Below, in pieces: positions 4,849-11,189 of a stretch of 11,189 nucleotides of DNA. Numbering within the stretch: the first letter of the stretch is position 1; every line of letters begins with the position of its first letter. The translations under genes and the position numbers were made by a program. Under the pieces are notes generated by a model. It ran no database searches, was not told the origin of the DNA, and saw only the letters and a program-made list of their open reading frames with translations. The DNA is from JASGDB01 sp049841315 (GTDB lineage: Bacteria > Bacteroidota > Bacteroidia > Flavobacteriales > Weeksellaceae). The stretch lies in contig JASGDB010000049.1 of the NCBI GenBank assembly GCA_049841315.1, forward strand, positions 1 through 11,189. The letters run 5' to 3'.

Positions 4849-6567
4849 CTAAATCGTTTCAATCAATTCATCAACCGTCCACGTTTCGGGAAGGTCGAGT
4901 TTTTTGCGGATGCGATACCAATTGGTATGAATACTTTGCGGAGAAACGCCCAACGCCGATGCCATTTCTTTTCTGGAAAAATTGAGTTTTGCCAAAGAAA
5001 GAAAGCGGGTTTCGGCAGGAGAAATTTGCGGATATTTTTCTTTTAATTTATTCAAAAACCCCGAATGTACCTGCTCGAAAAGCGTTTTGAATTGCGTCCA
5101 GTCTTCTTCGGTGAGAATGGTTGATTGTTGCATTTGCGCAAAAACAGTGCTGTCGGTTTCCGGACGTTGTTCCGTTAGTTTTTGTTTTAAATCTTCTATC
5201 AGGTTTTCTTTTTGAAGTATGCGTTCGGTAAAGCGGTCGAGGTTGATTTTGGCGGTTTCGAGTTCTTGCGCCGCTTTTTGCAGTTTCAAATCTTTTGAAA
5301 GTTGTTTCTTTTTTTGGTAAAAATAAATAAGTGCTGTTGCTCCACACAAGATAACCACGAGAAACAGAAACAAACCTCTTTCGGCTATCTTTTTTTCACG
5401 TTCCAAAATAGCGGCAGACTGGCGTAATTTTTCTTTTTGCAGGTCTATCTTTTGTTGTGCCCGAAACAATTTCAGCGCGCTGAACCTTTCGTTATATTTA
5501 TTGATTGCGACGACTGTGGAATCCATATATTGCTTGGAGCGGTTGGCATCGCCTTTACTCATATACCATTTGCTCATTACGGGATAAAGAAGCCGTAACC
5601 GTTCTTTTTGCCCCGATTTCTCAATGTATTCCTGTGCTTTGTCGATAAACGATTTGGCTTGTTCCATTTTGCCTTTACTCCGATAAATATCTGCCAACGA
5701 AATAGCGGCTCCGGCTGCGCAACCATAGTCGTTTTCGGCAACAGCACCATAAAAATCGGTTTCCAACAGCGCAATAGCATCGTCATATCGTTGCCGAAAA
5801 TACATATTGGTTCCCATATTGCCGATGGCTATTCTTTTCCAGACTTTGGCTTCGGGAAAAGTGTTATCGAGTATTTTTTTGAAGTAATAATCAGAACTGT
5901 CGAGTTTATTTTCTTGCTGGTAACACAATCCCAGAGTGTTTCTGGCGGTATTGATGACGAAAGTGTTAAACGTATTTTCGGGCAGCGAAATGGCTTTTTT
6001 GAAGTATTTTTCGGCAATACCATAATCCTGAAAATAATAATACGCTTCGCCAATCTGCATCAAATCTCTCGCCATTTCGGGATAATCATCGGCATTGATT
6101 TTTGCCAATTCGTTGTCCAGCAGCAGGTATTGCTCGAAAGCCAGTTCGTAATTTTTTTCCAGTTTCCAGTAATATTCTGCCAAAGCCCGCAAAGAACGCG
6201 CCCGCAGAAAATCGACATTTTCTTTGGTCGTTAATTCCAACTGTTCTTTCAGCTTGCGGAGCGAAACATCTTTGGGTTGGTTCAGATAAAAAGTACTCCA
6301 AAAATTAAGGAAAAAATCGACATTCAGTTCTAATCGTCTGTCGTTGTTTTTTCGGGCAAATGCTTTTATTTCTTCGGCTTTTTTTATTCTCTGCGCATTG
6401 TCTTTTATGTCAATCAAATCTTTGTACATAGAATGAATGCCGAGAACATTTTCTTTGTAAGGCTTATGAAGCAGCGGTTTGTATTTTGAAACAGAATCAA
6501 CATCGGTAGCCGAATATAGTTTGATTGTTGAGGCAAATAATAAAAAAAGAAAGATTTTTATTTTCAT
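4849..6567 (-). CDS. Membrane-anchored TPR protein with C-terminal LuxR-like HTH
   Basis: This 572-residue protein has the layout of a Bacteroidota one-piece membrane regulator. A signal peptide is visible at residues 1-20 (basic MKIK, hydrophobic IFLFLLFAST). Tetratricopeptide-like helix pairs span about 45-360, with clear units around 167-195 (AYYYFQDYGIAEKYFKKA), 205-232 and 285-315. A transmembrane helix lies at 399-417 (LFLFLVVILCGATALIYFY), followed by positive KKK and a coiled coil at about 425-468. The C-terminal domain (515-562) contains ISPAETRFLSLAKLNFSRKE, then ASALGVSPQSIHTNWYRIRK, a LuxR/GerE-type DNA-binding helix-turn-helix. The TPR part should face the periplasm and the HTH the cytoplasm, so it would sense a peptide or protein outside and act on DNA. 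No receiver or kinase domain is present. The signal and targets are unknown. It is the first gene before rhuM. Confidence 0.88.
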   Translation of the reverse strand: MKIKIFLFLLFASTIKLYSATDVDSVSKYKPLLHKPYKENVLGIHSMYKDLIDIKDNAQRIKKAEEIKAFARKNNDRRLELNVDFFLNFWSTFYLNQPKDVSLRKLKEQLELTTKENVDFLRARSLRALAEYYWKLEKNYELAFEQYLLLDNELAKINADDYPEMARDLMQIGEAYYYFQDYGIAEKYFKKAISLPENTFNTFVINTARNTLGLCYQQENKLDSSDYYFKKILDNTFPEAKVWKRIAIGNMGTNMYFRQRYDDAIALLETDFYGAVAENDYGCAAGAAISLADIYRSKGKMEQAKSFIDKAQEYIEKSGQKERLRLLYPVMSKWYMSKGDANRSKQYMDSTVVAINKYNERFSALKLFRAQQKIDLQKEKLRQSAAILEREKKIAERGLFLFLVVILCGATALIYFYQKKKQLSKDLKLQKAAQELETAKINLDRFTERILQKENLIEDLKQKLTEQRPETDSTVFAQMQQSTILTEEDWTQFKTLFEQVHSGFLNKLKEKYPQISPAETRFLSLAKLNFSRKEMASALGVSPQSIHTNWYRIRKKLDLPETWTVDELIETI

Positions 6568-6655
6568 AGAGGTATTATCGGGTAAAATTACACATTTTGA
6601 AGGTTTTTAAAAAAAATGAAGTTAAAAAAATCAAAAATTACGTTTTATAATTTCA

Positions 6656-6663
6656 TATATTTG
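6656..6663 (+). promoter_or_regulatory. -7 promoter element of the HAD phosphatase gene
   Basis: TATATTTG matches TAnnTTTG. Transcription would begin near 6670, 30 nt before the ATG at 6700. I see no good TTG or TTTG at the expected distance upstream. The 132-bp gap between this gene and the divergent TPR gene must hold both promoters; for the TPR gene only a weak, inexact match is visible. Confidence 0.45.
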
Positions 6664-6699
6664 CTGACATTTGTTGATAACATTTTATTCTGAAATCAA

Positions 6700-7134
6700 A
6701 TGATAAAAAGCAATAAAAAACTGGCAATAGATTTCGACGGAACGATTGTGGATGATGCTTATCCGGGAATCGGTAAACCGAAAACTTTTGCTTTCGATAC
6801 CTTAAAAAGACTTCAATCTGAAGGTTACAGACTGATTTTGTGGACATACCGTCACGGAAAATCATTAGAAGAAGCCGTGGAATTTTGCCGTAAAAACGGA
6901 ATTGAATTTTACGCCGTAAATTCAAGTTTTGAAGGTGAAGTTTTTGATTCTGCGGAAGCATCAAGAAAAATTGATGCCGACCTTTTTATTGACGACCGTA
7001 ACCTCGGAGGCTTTCCGGGTTGGGGAGAAATCTATAACATCATCAACGAAAAAATCGAATTCCGTGTGGATGGAGGAGAGGTTTTAGCGTACTCAAAACT
7101 GAAAAAAGAGAAGAAAAAGGGATTATTTTGGTAA
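6700..7134 (+). CDS. BT0820-type HAD-superfamily phosphatase
   Basis: This 144-residue protein is a small HAD hydrolase without a large cap domain. The four motifs are present. Motif I is DFDGT (11-15): D11 would form the phospho-aspartate and D13 act as general acid/base. Motif II is the Thr of LILWTYRHG (45-53, T49). Motif III is the Lys in SRKIDADLF (88-96, K90). Motif IV is FIDDRN (96-101, D98/D99). The WTYR and FIDDRN wording matches the group named after Bacteroides BT0820, whose substrate I do not know. The tail KLKKEKKKG is strongly basic. It is a soluble cytoplasmic enzyme. The gene starts 132 bp from the divergent TPR gene and ends 107 nt before the proposed map start, so it may be read alone or together with map. 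Confidence 0.85.
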   Translation: MIKSNKKLAIDFDGTIVDDAYPGIGKPKTFAFDTLKRLQSEGYRLILWTYRHGKSLEEAVEFCRKNGIEFYAVNSSFEGEVFDSAEASRKIDADLFIDDRNLGGFPGWGEIYNIINEKIEFRVDGGEVLAYSKLKKEKKKGLFW

Positions 7135-7145
7135 AATATTAATAC

Positions 7146-7224
7146 TTTTTTGTTTTTTCGTGTTTCTGTCTTTTGTTTTATATTAATGCATCAACACTTT
7201 TACGAAAAAATAAAAAGACAGAAA
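7146..7224 (+). promoter_or_regulatory. Interleaved inverted repeats in the map leader
   Basis: There are two perfect pairs. Arm A, TTTTTTCGT (7153-7161), pairs with ACGAAAAAA (7202-7210). Arm B, TTTCTGTCTTTT (7163-7174), pairs with AAAAGACAGAAA (7213-7224). Their order is A-B-A'-B', so they can form either a pseudoknot or competing hairpins. Stem A can be extended to about 17 bp (7146-7162 with 7201-7217) with three G-U pairs, which would then exclude B. The last arm ends 17 nt before the proposed TTG start of map, where a ribosome would bind. It matches no riboswitch class that I recognise; regulation is inferred. Confidence 0.5.
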
Positions 7225-7241
7225 ATCTTAAATACAAAACA

Positions 7242-8051
7242 TTGATACATTTAAAATCACTCGAAGAAATCTATCTGATAAAAGAATCTGCTCAGCTGGT
7301 ATCCAAAACCTTAGGAATGCTTGCTAAAGAAATAAAACCGGGTGTAAAAACCATTAATCTTGATAAATTAGCATATGAATTTATCAAAGATAACGGCGGT
7401 GAACCCGGATTTTTAGGAATGTACGGATATCCGAAAACGATTCAGACGTCGCCTAATGAGCAGGTTGTACACGGTATTCCTAATGAAATTCCTTTGGAGG
7501 ACGGTGATGTTTTATCCGTAGATTGTGGTGTGTTTATGAACGGTTTTTACGGCGACCATGCGTATACATTTGAAGTTGGAGCAATTTCTGATGATAAAAA
7601 AAAACTTTTGAGAATCACCAAAGAATCTTTATATAAAGGTATCGAACAGTGCATTCGCGGGAAAAGAGTAGGAGATATTTCCTATGCGATACAGTCGTAT
7701 TGCGAAAAGGAAGGATACGGTGTGGTTCGTGAACTCGTAGGACACGGTTTGGGAAAAAAAATGCACGAAGACCCGCAAGTCCCGAACTATGGAAGGCAGG
7801 GAAGCGGAAAAGTGTTGAAAGACGGAATCGTTCTCGCCATTGAACCAATGATAAATATGGGAACAGAAAAAGTGAAATTCCATAACGACGGCTGGACTGT
7901 AACCACTCTGGACAACAAACCGTCCGCTCATTTCGAGCATGACGTAACGATTATCAACGGAAAACCGGTTTTGCTTTCCACATTCCGCTATATACATGAA
8001 GCGTTGGGAATTCAGAGTGGTGAAGAGGATGGTTTTCAGTATGACTGGTAA
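7242..8051 (+). CDS. map: Type I methionine aminopeptidase
   Basis: This enzyme removes the initiator Met from new proteins in the cytoplasm. With the start chosen here it has 269 residues. The five metal ligands of the pita-bread fold are present: D94 (SVDCG), D105 (GDHAYTF), H168 (VGHGLG), E201 (AIEPM) and E232 (FEHDV). The substrate-binding histidines are H77 (VVHG) and H175 (KMHEDPQVPNYG). I place the start at TTG 7242, giving MIHLKSLEEIYLIKES, because this agrees with the N-terminus I remember for flavobacterial homologues. The frame stays open to another TTG at 7173, but that extension (MFYINASTLLRKNKK) is unlike the family and lies in a structured leader. There is no N-terminal zinc-finger extension. 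The gene stands apart from the ribosomal protein operon where map often lies, so a paralogue may exist elsewhere. The methyltransferase gene follows after 11 nt. Confidence 0.92.
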   Translation: MIHLKSLEEIYLIKESAQLVSKTLGMLAKEIKPGVKTINLDKLAYEFIKDNGGEPGFLGMYGYPKTIQTSPNEQVVHGIPNEIPLEDGDVLSVDCGVFMNGFYGDHAYTFEVGAISDDKKKLLRITKESLYKGIEQCIRGKRVGDISYAIQSYCEKEGYGVVRELVGHGLGKKMHEDPQVPNYGRQGSGKVLKDGIVLAIEPMINMGTEKVKFHNDGWTVTTLDNKPSAHFEHDVTIINGKPVLLSTFRYIHEALGIQSGEEDGFQYDW

Positions 8052-8062
8052 TTTTTGCAAAA

Positions 8063-8830
8063 TTGAAAAAAACAGCAAGGTTTTTATTAAATAAAATTCC
8101 CCGTCCGTGGCTTATCAAAATGAGCATTTGGGCGCGCCCTTTTATTTATTTATTTTTCAAAGGCGACAGGTTTACCGATCCGATTGACGGAAAATCTTAC
8201 CGGAAATTTCTCCCTTACGGCTACGGAAAACAGCGCGAAAATGCCCTTTCTCCTGGAACATTAAGTCTGGAACGCCACCGCCAGATGTGGCTGTATCTGG
8301 AAAATGAAACCGATTTTTTTACCCGAAATCTAAAAGTGCTCCACATCGCTCCCGAACAGGAATTTTTGAGAAGATTCAAAAAAATGAACAATCTCGATTA
8401 CACTTCCGCAGATTTGTTTTCCCCGATTGTGGATGTGAAAGCGGATATTCTGAATCTGCCTTTCGGAGATGAGGAATTCGATGTAGTGATATGCAATCAC
8501 GTTCTGGAACATATTATTGACGACCGCAAAGCCATGTCCGAACTTTTTCGGGTGATGAAAAAAGGCGGTTGGGGAATCGTTCAGGTTCCCATGAAAAACG
8601 CTCTGGAGAAAACGTATGAAGATTTTTCCATCACCAATCCCAAAGAACGGCAGAAACATTTCGGGCAGTACGACCATGTCCGCTGGTACGGAATGGATTA
8701 TTTCGACAGACTGAAAAATGCAGGCTTTGAAGCAGAAGCGAATTATTATTCCCAAAAATTTTCCGAAGAGGAAATCGGTAGATTGGGTTTAAACAGAAAT
8801 GAAATTCTTCCGGTGGTTTTTAAACGATAG
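8063..8830 (+). CDS. Class I SAM-dependent methyltransferase
   Basis: This 255-residue protein has a Rossmann-type methyltransferase core of the Methyltransf_11 kind. The motif I strand is KVLHIAPEQEF (90-100), where the usual glycine-rich loop is replaced by APEQE. The acidic position ending strand 2 is in DYTSADLFSP (111-120). Then come DILNLPFGDEEFDVVICNHV (128-147) with LEHI (148-151), and the motif IV-V region MKKGGWGIVQVP (165-176). The N-terminus (1-33) is basic and hydrophobic and may touch the membrane. The substrate is unknown. The start is a TTG at 8063, 11 nt after the map stop; the next ATG (8120) would remove residues that I recall as conserved in relatives. Spacing suggests co-transcription with map. 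I am sure of the fold, not of the target. Confidence 0.87.
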   Translation: MKKTARFLLNKIPRPWLIKMSIWARPFIYLFFKGDRFTDPIDGKSYRKFLPYGYGKQRENALSPGTLSLERHRQMWLYLENETDFFTRNLKVLHIAPEQEFLRRFKKMNNLDYTSADLFSPIVDVKADILNLPFGDEEFDVVICNHVLEHIIDDRKAMSELFRVMKKGGWGIVQVPMKNALEKTYEDFSITNPKERQKHFGQYDHVRWYGMDYFDRLKNAGFEAEANYYSQKFSEEEIGRLGLNRNEILPVVFKR

Positions 8831-8970
8831 GTTTGATTTTCGGGGTACGGGATACGAGGTAAAGCCGCTTATTACGATGATTTTTCCGGAATTTTAATCC
8901 AAATTCAAAAGCAGAAAGCCGATTGCCAAATGCTTTCCGAAAAACATGATAAAAATCTTCTTTTGGGGAA
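8831..8970. other. Spacer before the atpD promoter, with a short heptamer repeat
   Basis: No gene is visible. GGGTACG, GGATACG and a partial AGGTA (8843-8861) are two and a bit units of a 7-bp repeat, close in form to GGGATACG-type repeats that I associate with flavobacterial spacers. A frame open from 8946 into atpD is an extension of that gene and unlikely to be translated, because it begins upstream of the promoter. Confidence 0.45.
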
Positions 8971-9000
8971 TTGCAGTTTTCACAAGAATCATTATATTTG
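8971..9000 (+). promoter_or_regulatory. Bacteroidota-type promoter of atpD-atpC
   Basis: TTG (8971-8973) and TATATTTG (8993-9000) with 19 nt between them match the phylum consensus. Transcription would begin near 9007, 14 nt before the atpD ATG at 9021. This also excludes the longer upstream start at 8946. Confidence 0.65.
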
Positions 9001-9020
9001 CGCAACGAAAAAATTTAGTA

Positions 9021-10529
9021 ATGGCAAACCAAATAAAAGGAAAAATTTCTCAGATTATCGGCCCGGTAATCGATGTTGTATTTACTGAAGTTGAAGAACT
9101 TCCAAAAATCTATGACGCACTGGAAGTAACCAGAGAAAACGGAGAAAAAGTAGTTCTTGAAGCGGAACAGCACATCGGTGAAGACACTGTAAGATGTATT
9201 GCGATGGATGCTACGGACGGACTTCAGAGAGGTCAGGAAGTAATCAGCTACGGAAGTCAGATTACGATGCCGACCGGAGAAAACGTTTACGGAAGACTTT
9301 TCAACGTAGTAGGAAATGCAATCGACGGACTTCCTGATATTTCCAAAGAAAACGGATTGCCAATTCACCGTGAAGCTCCGAAATTCAACCAGCTTTCCAC
9401 TTCTGCGGAAGTGCTTTTCACCGGAATTAAAGTAATCGACCTTATCGAACCTTATGCAAAAGGAGGTAAAATCGGTTTGTTTGGTGGTGCAGGAGTAGGT
9501 AAAACCGTATTGATTCAGGAATTGATTAACAATATTGCAAAAGGGCACGGCGGACTTTCCGTATTCGCAGGAGTAGGGGAAAGAACAAGAGAAGGAAACG
9601 ACCTTTTGAGAGAGATGCTGGAATCGGGAATTATCAAATATGGTGACGATTTCATGCACTCTATGGAAAACGGGGGTTGGGATTTATCCAAAGTGGATTC
9701 CGAACTGATGAAAGATTCCAAATGTACATTCGTATTCGGACAGATGAACGAACCGCCGGGAGCAAGAGCGAGAGTAGCGCTTTCCGGACTTACGGTTGCA
9801 GAATATTTTCGTGACGGAGACGGAGCAGGACAGGGAAGAGATGTGCTTTTCTTCGTAGATAATATCTTCCGTTTTACACAGGCAGGTTCTGAGGTGTCTG
9901 CGCTTTTGGGACGTATGCCGTCTGCGGTAGGCTACCAGCCTACTTTGGCTTCCGAAATGGGTGCGATGCAGGAAAGAATTACTTCCACTAAAAACGGTTC
10001 CATTACCTCTGTACAGGCGATTTACGTACCAGCGGATGACTTGACAGACCCTGCGCCGGCAACCACATTTGCCCACCTTGATGCAACTACGGTATTAGAC
10101 AGAAAAATTGCTTCCCTCGGTATTTATCCTGCGGTAGACCCGCTGGCGTCTACTTCCAGAATTCTTACTCCGGAAATCCTTGGAAACGAGCATTATGACA
10201 CCGCTCAGAGAGTAAAAGAAATTCTTCAGAGATATAAAGCACTTCAGGATATCATTGCGATTCTTGGTATGGAAGAACTTTCCGAAGAAGATAAACTCGT
10301 AGTATACCGTGCAAGAAAAGTTCAGAGATTCCTTTCTCAGCCTTTCCACGTAGCAGAGCAGTTTACGGGTATTCCGGGAGCTTTAGTGGATATTAAAGAC
10401 ACTATTAAAGGATTCAACATGATTATCGATGGTGAGCTGGATAAATATCCGGAAGCCGCTTTCAACCTTAAAGGAACGATTGAAGAAGCCATCGAAGCAG
10501 GAGAAAAAATGCTTGCCGAAAACGCATAA
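9021..10529 (+). CDS. atpD: F1 ATP synthase subunit beta
   Basis: This is the catalytic subunit of the F1 head at the inner face of the cytoplasmic membrane; it makes ATP as gamma rotates. The protein has 502 residues from the ATG at 9021. Walker A is GGAGVGKT (155-162), GERTRE (186-191) holds the catalytic Glu187 and Arg188, and Walker B is VLFFVDN (275-281). The ADP-binding AVDPLASTSR is at 371-380, and the lever loop EELSEED (418-424) corresponds to DELSEED. Relative to E. coli there are extra residues around 213-233 (SMENGGWDLSKVDSELMKDS) and a GAGQ insertion at 268-271; I regard both as usual in Bacteroidota. The gene pairs with atpC away from the other subunits, as is usual in the phylum. 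The start is set by the promoter at 8971-9000 and the standard N-terminus MANQIKGKISQIIGPV. Confidence 0.98.
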   Translation: MANQIKGKISQIIGPVIDVVFTEVEELPKIYDALEVTRENGEKVVLEAEQHIGEDTVRCIAMDATDGLQRGQEVISYGSQITMPTGENVYGRLFNVVGNAIDGLPDISKENGLPIHREAPKFNQLSTSAEVLFTGIKVIDLIEPYAKGGKIGLFGGAGVGKTVLIQELINNIAKGHGGLSVFAGVGERTREGNDLLREMLESGIIKYGDDFMHSMENGGWDLSKVDSELMKDSKCTFVFGQMNEPPGARARVALSGLTVAEYFRDGDGAGQGRDVLFFVDNIFRFTQAGSEVSALLGRMPSAVGYQPTLASEMGAMQERITSTKNGSITSVQAIYVPADDLTDPAPATTFAHLDATTVLDRKIASLGIYPAVDPLASTSRILTPEILGNEHYDTAQRVKEILQRYKALQDIIAILGMEELSEEDKLVVYRARKVQRFLSQPFHVAEQFTGIPGALVDIKDTIKGFNMIIDGELDKYPEAAFNLKGTIEEAIEAGEKMLAENA

Positions 10530-10540
10530 ATTATTAACAA

Positions 10541-10617
10541 TTTGAAATTTGAAATTTGAAATTTGAAATTCTAATCGAACAGTTTCAAATCTCGAATCTC
10601 GAATCTCGAATCTCAAA
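10541..10617. repeat. Two opposed 7-bp tandem arrays between atpD and atpC
   Basis: Four perfect TTTGAAA units (10541-10568) are followed, after 14 nt, by five related units: TTTCAAA, TCTCGAA three times, and TCTCAAA (10583-10617). TTTCAAA is the reverse complement of TTTGAAA, so the arrays can fold on each other as an imperfect hairpin. It fills most of the 97-nt gap between the two genes, where it could tune the subunit ratio or be a neutral microsatellite. Confidence 0.85.
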
Positions 10618-10626
10618 TTTGTTTAT

Positions 10627-10908
10627 ATGAACATAAAAATTTTAACTCCGGAATCTGTAGTCTTTGAAGGCGAAGTGGAATCAGTTCTTCTTCCCGGAAA
10701 AAACGGCGATTTCCAGATTATGAAAGACCACGCGGCTATTGTATCTTCTTTGATAAACGGAAATGTAAAATTGTACACTTCCCAGATCGCTGAACAATAT
10801 GCCAAGAATTTCAAAAAAGAAAACGAAGCGAAAAGCTCCTTTTCTTTTAAAATCAAAAGCGGAGTGGTTGAGTTTAATAACAACAAAGGAATTATTCTTG
10901 CCGAATAA
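10627..10908 (+). CDS. atpC: F1 ATP synthase subunit epsilon, short form
   Basis: This 93-residue protein is the N-terminal beta-sandwich domain of epsilon, which binds gamma and the c-ring in the central stalk. Family signatures are MNIKILTPESVVFEGEVESV (1-20), then LLPGKNGDFQIMKDHAAIVS (21-40) and the closing strand GVVEFNNNKGIILAE (79-93). It ends where the C-terminal two-helix domain (about 45 more residues in E. coli) would start, so that inhibitory arm is absent; this short form is common in Bacteroidota. The ATG at 10627 has no Shine-Dalgarno sequence. The gene is 97 nt after atpD, across a heptamer repeat region, and ends 19 nt before a strong terminator, so it closes the atpD-atpC operon. 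Confidence 0.95.
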   Translation: MNIKILTPESVVFEGEVESVLLPGKNGDFQIMKDHAAIVSSLINGNVKLYTSQIAEQYAKNFKKENEAKSSFSFKIKSGVVEFNNNKGIILAE

Positions 10909-10927
10909 ATTTCCTTTCCATACAGAT

Positions 10928-10960
10928 AAAATTCCCGAAGATTTTCTTTGGGAATTTTTT
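10928..10960 (+). terminator. Intrinsic terminator of atpDC
   Basis: AAAATTCCCGAAGA (10928-10941) can pair with TCTTTGGGAATTTT (10945-10958) to give a 14-bp stem with one G-U pair and a TTT loop, followed by more T. The A-rich 5' side means it could also stop transcription from the other strand. An outer 9-bp inverted repeat, TTTCCATAC (10915-10923) with GTATGGAAA (10990-10998), surrounds it. Confidence 0.85.
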
Positions 10961-11189
10961 GTTTAAAAGTTTTGGCTCTTCGCCATTTTGTATGGAAAAA
11001 AAATATCCATATTATTTTAAAATGACATCGGAAACGGAGGCGTTAAAAATTTTAAAGAATTTTTGTTAAGAAATTTCCACTGTTCGAGGGCGGGACAAAG
11101 TTTCATTATGCGACTAATTTAGGTTTCCGCCCGAGTTTTGGAAATTTTAGAAAATTGTTTAAAATTTTAGCCGAGTTTCCAAGTCTTGA
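10961..11189. other. Gene-free end of the window
   Basis: I see no gene here. The longest start-to-stop frames are under about 20 codons. AAATTTTAG occurs twice as a direct repeat (11142-11150 and 11162-11170), and a small inverted repeat TATGGA/TCCATA lies at 10991-11011. The sequence may be a dispersed non-coding element or the far upstream region of a gene beyond the window edge. Confidence 0.5.

Noticed and set aside
5608..6234. 208-codon plus-strand ORF inside the TPR gene
   Set aside because: It is antisense to a well-supported protein; its Phe/Ile-rich composition is typical of the reverse of such a gene, and no domain is visible.
7173..7241. N-terminal extension of map (23 residues from an upstream TTG)
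   Set aside because: It is not ATG-initiated, reads unlike known MetAP N-termini, and lies in an inverted-repeat leader; TTG 7242 gives the usual 269-residue form.
8946..9020. 25-residue extension of atpD
   Set aside because: It begins upstream of the TTG-N19-TATATTTG promoter, and the family N-terminus MANQIKGKI starts at 9021.
9015..9659. 214-codon minus-strand ORF over atpD
   Set aside because: It lies opposite a highly conserved gene whose codon pattern explains the open frame.

Overview
The window looks like a chromosomal segment of a Bacteroidota bacterium, most likely a flavobacterium of the Chryseobacterium/Weeksellaceae type. Four things point there: AT-rich DNA, genes with almost no Shine-Dalgarno sequences, several promoters of the Bacteroidota form TTG/TTTG - about 19-21 nt - TAnnTTTG, and an AtpD with insertions and an AtpC without its C-terminal domain, both arranged as an isolated atpD-atpC pair. 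The genus is inferred from remembered protein similarity, not from a search.

The left part (1-3812) is accessory DNA. It holds a two-gene VapBC-like toxin-antitoxin module with a tiny 45-residue putative antitoxin (108-667) between two copies of a palindromic repeat. Next come about 550 bases with no convincing gene, then a HigBA-type module in toxin-first order with overlapping genes and a good promoter (1175-1873). After that is an AAA ATPase of the DUF4143 type (2109-3314), surrounded by copies of a private 14-bp motif, followed by the collapsed remnant of a second, different ATPase of the same superfamily on the opposite strand (3381-3655). The ATPase block lies between two nearly identical 113/114-bp direct repeats, each with a perfect 15-bp hairpin.

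The middle (3820-6567) is a minus-strand pair, probably one operon: a membrane-anchored TPR protein with a C-terminal LuxR-like helix-turn-helix, then a RhuM-family protein 27 nt downstream. Their joint function is not known to me.

The right part (6700-10908) looks like core genome: a BT0820-type HAD phosphatase, type I methionine aminopeptidase (probable TTG start), a class I SAM-dependent methyltransferase (also TTG), and the F1 ATP synthase beta and epsilon genes ending in a strong intrinsic terminator. The leader of map holds two inverted-repeat pairs that interleave. Short 7-bp tandem repeats occur in three intergenic regions, most clearly between atpD and atpC. The last 229 bases hold no gene that I can see.

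I found no tRNA, rRNA, CRISPR array, complete insertion sequence or integrase. The best leads for something undescribed are the ATPase with its private repeat set, the TPR-HTH/RhuM pair, the small antitoxin and the map leader.
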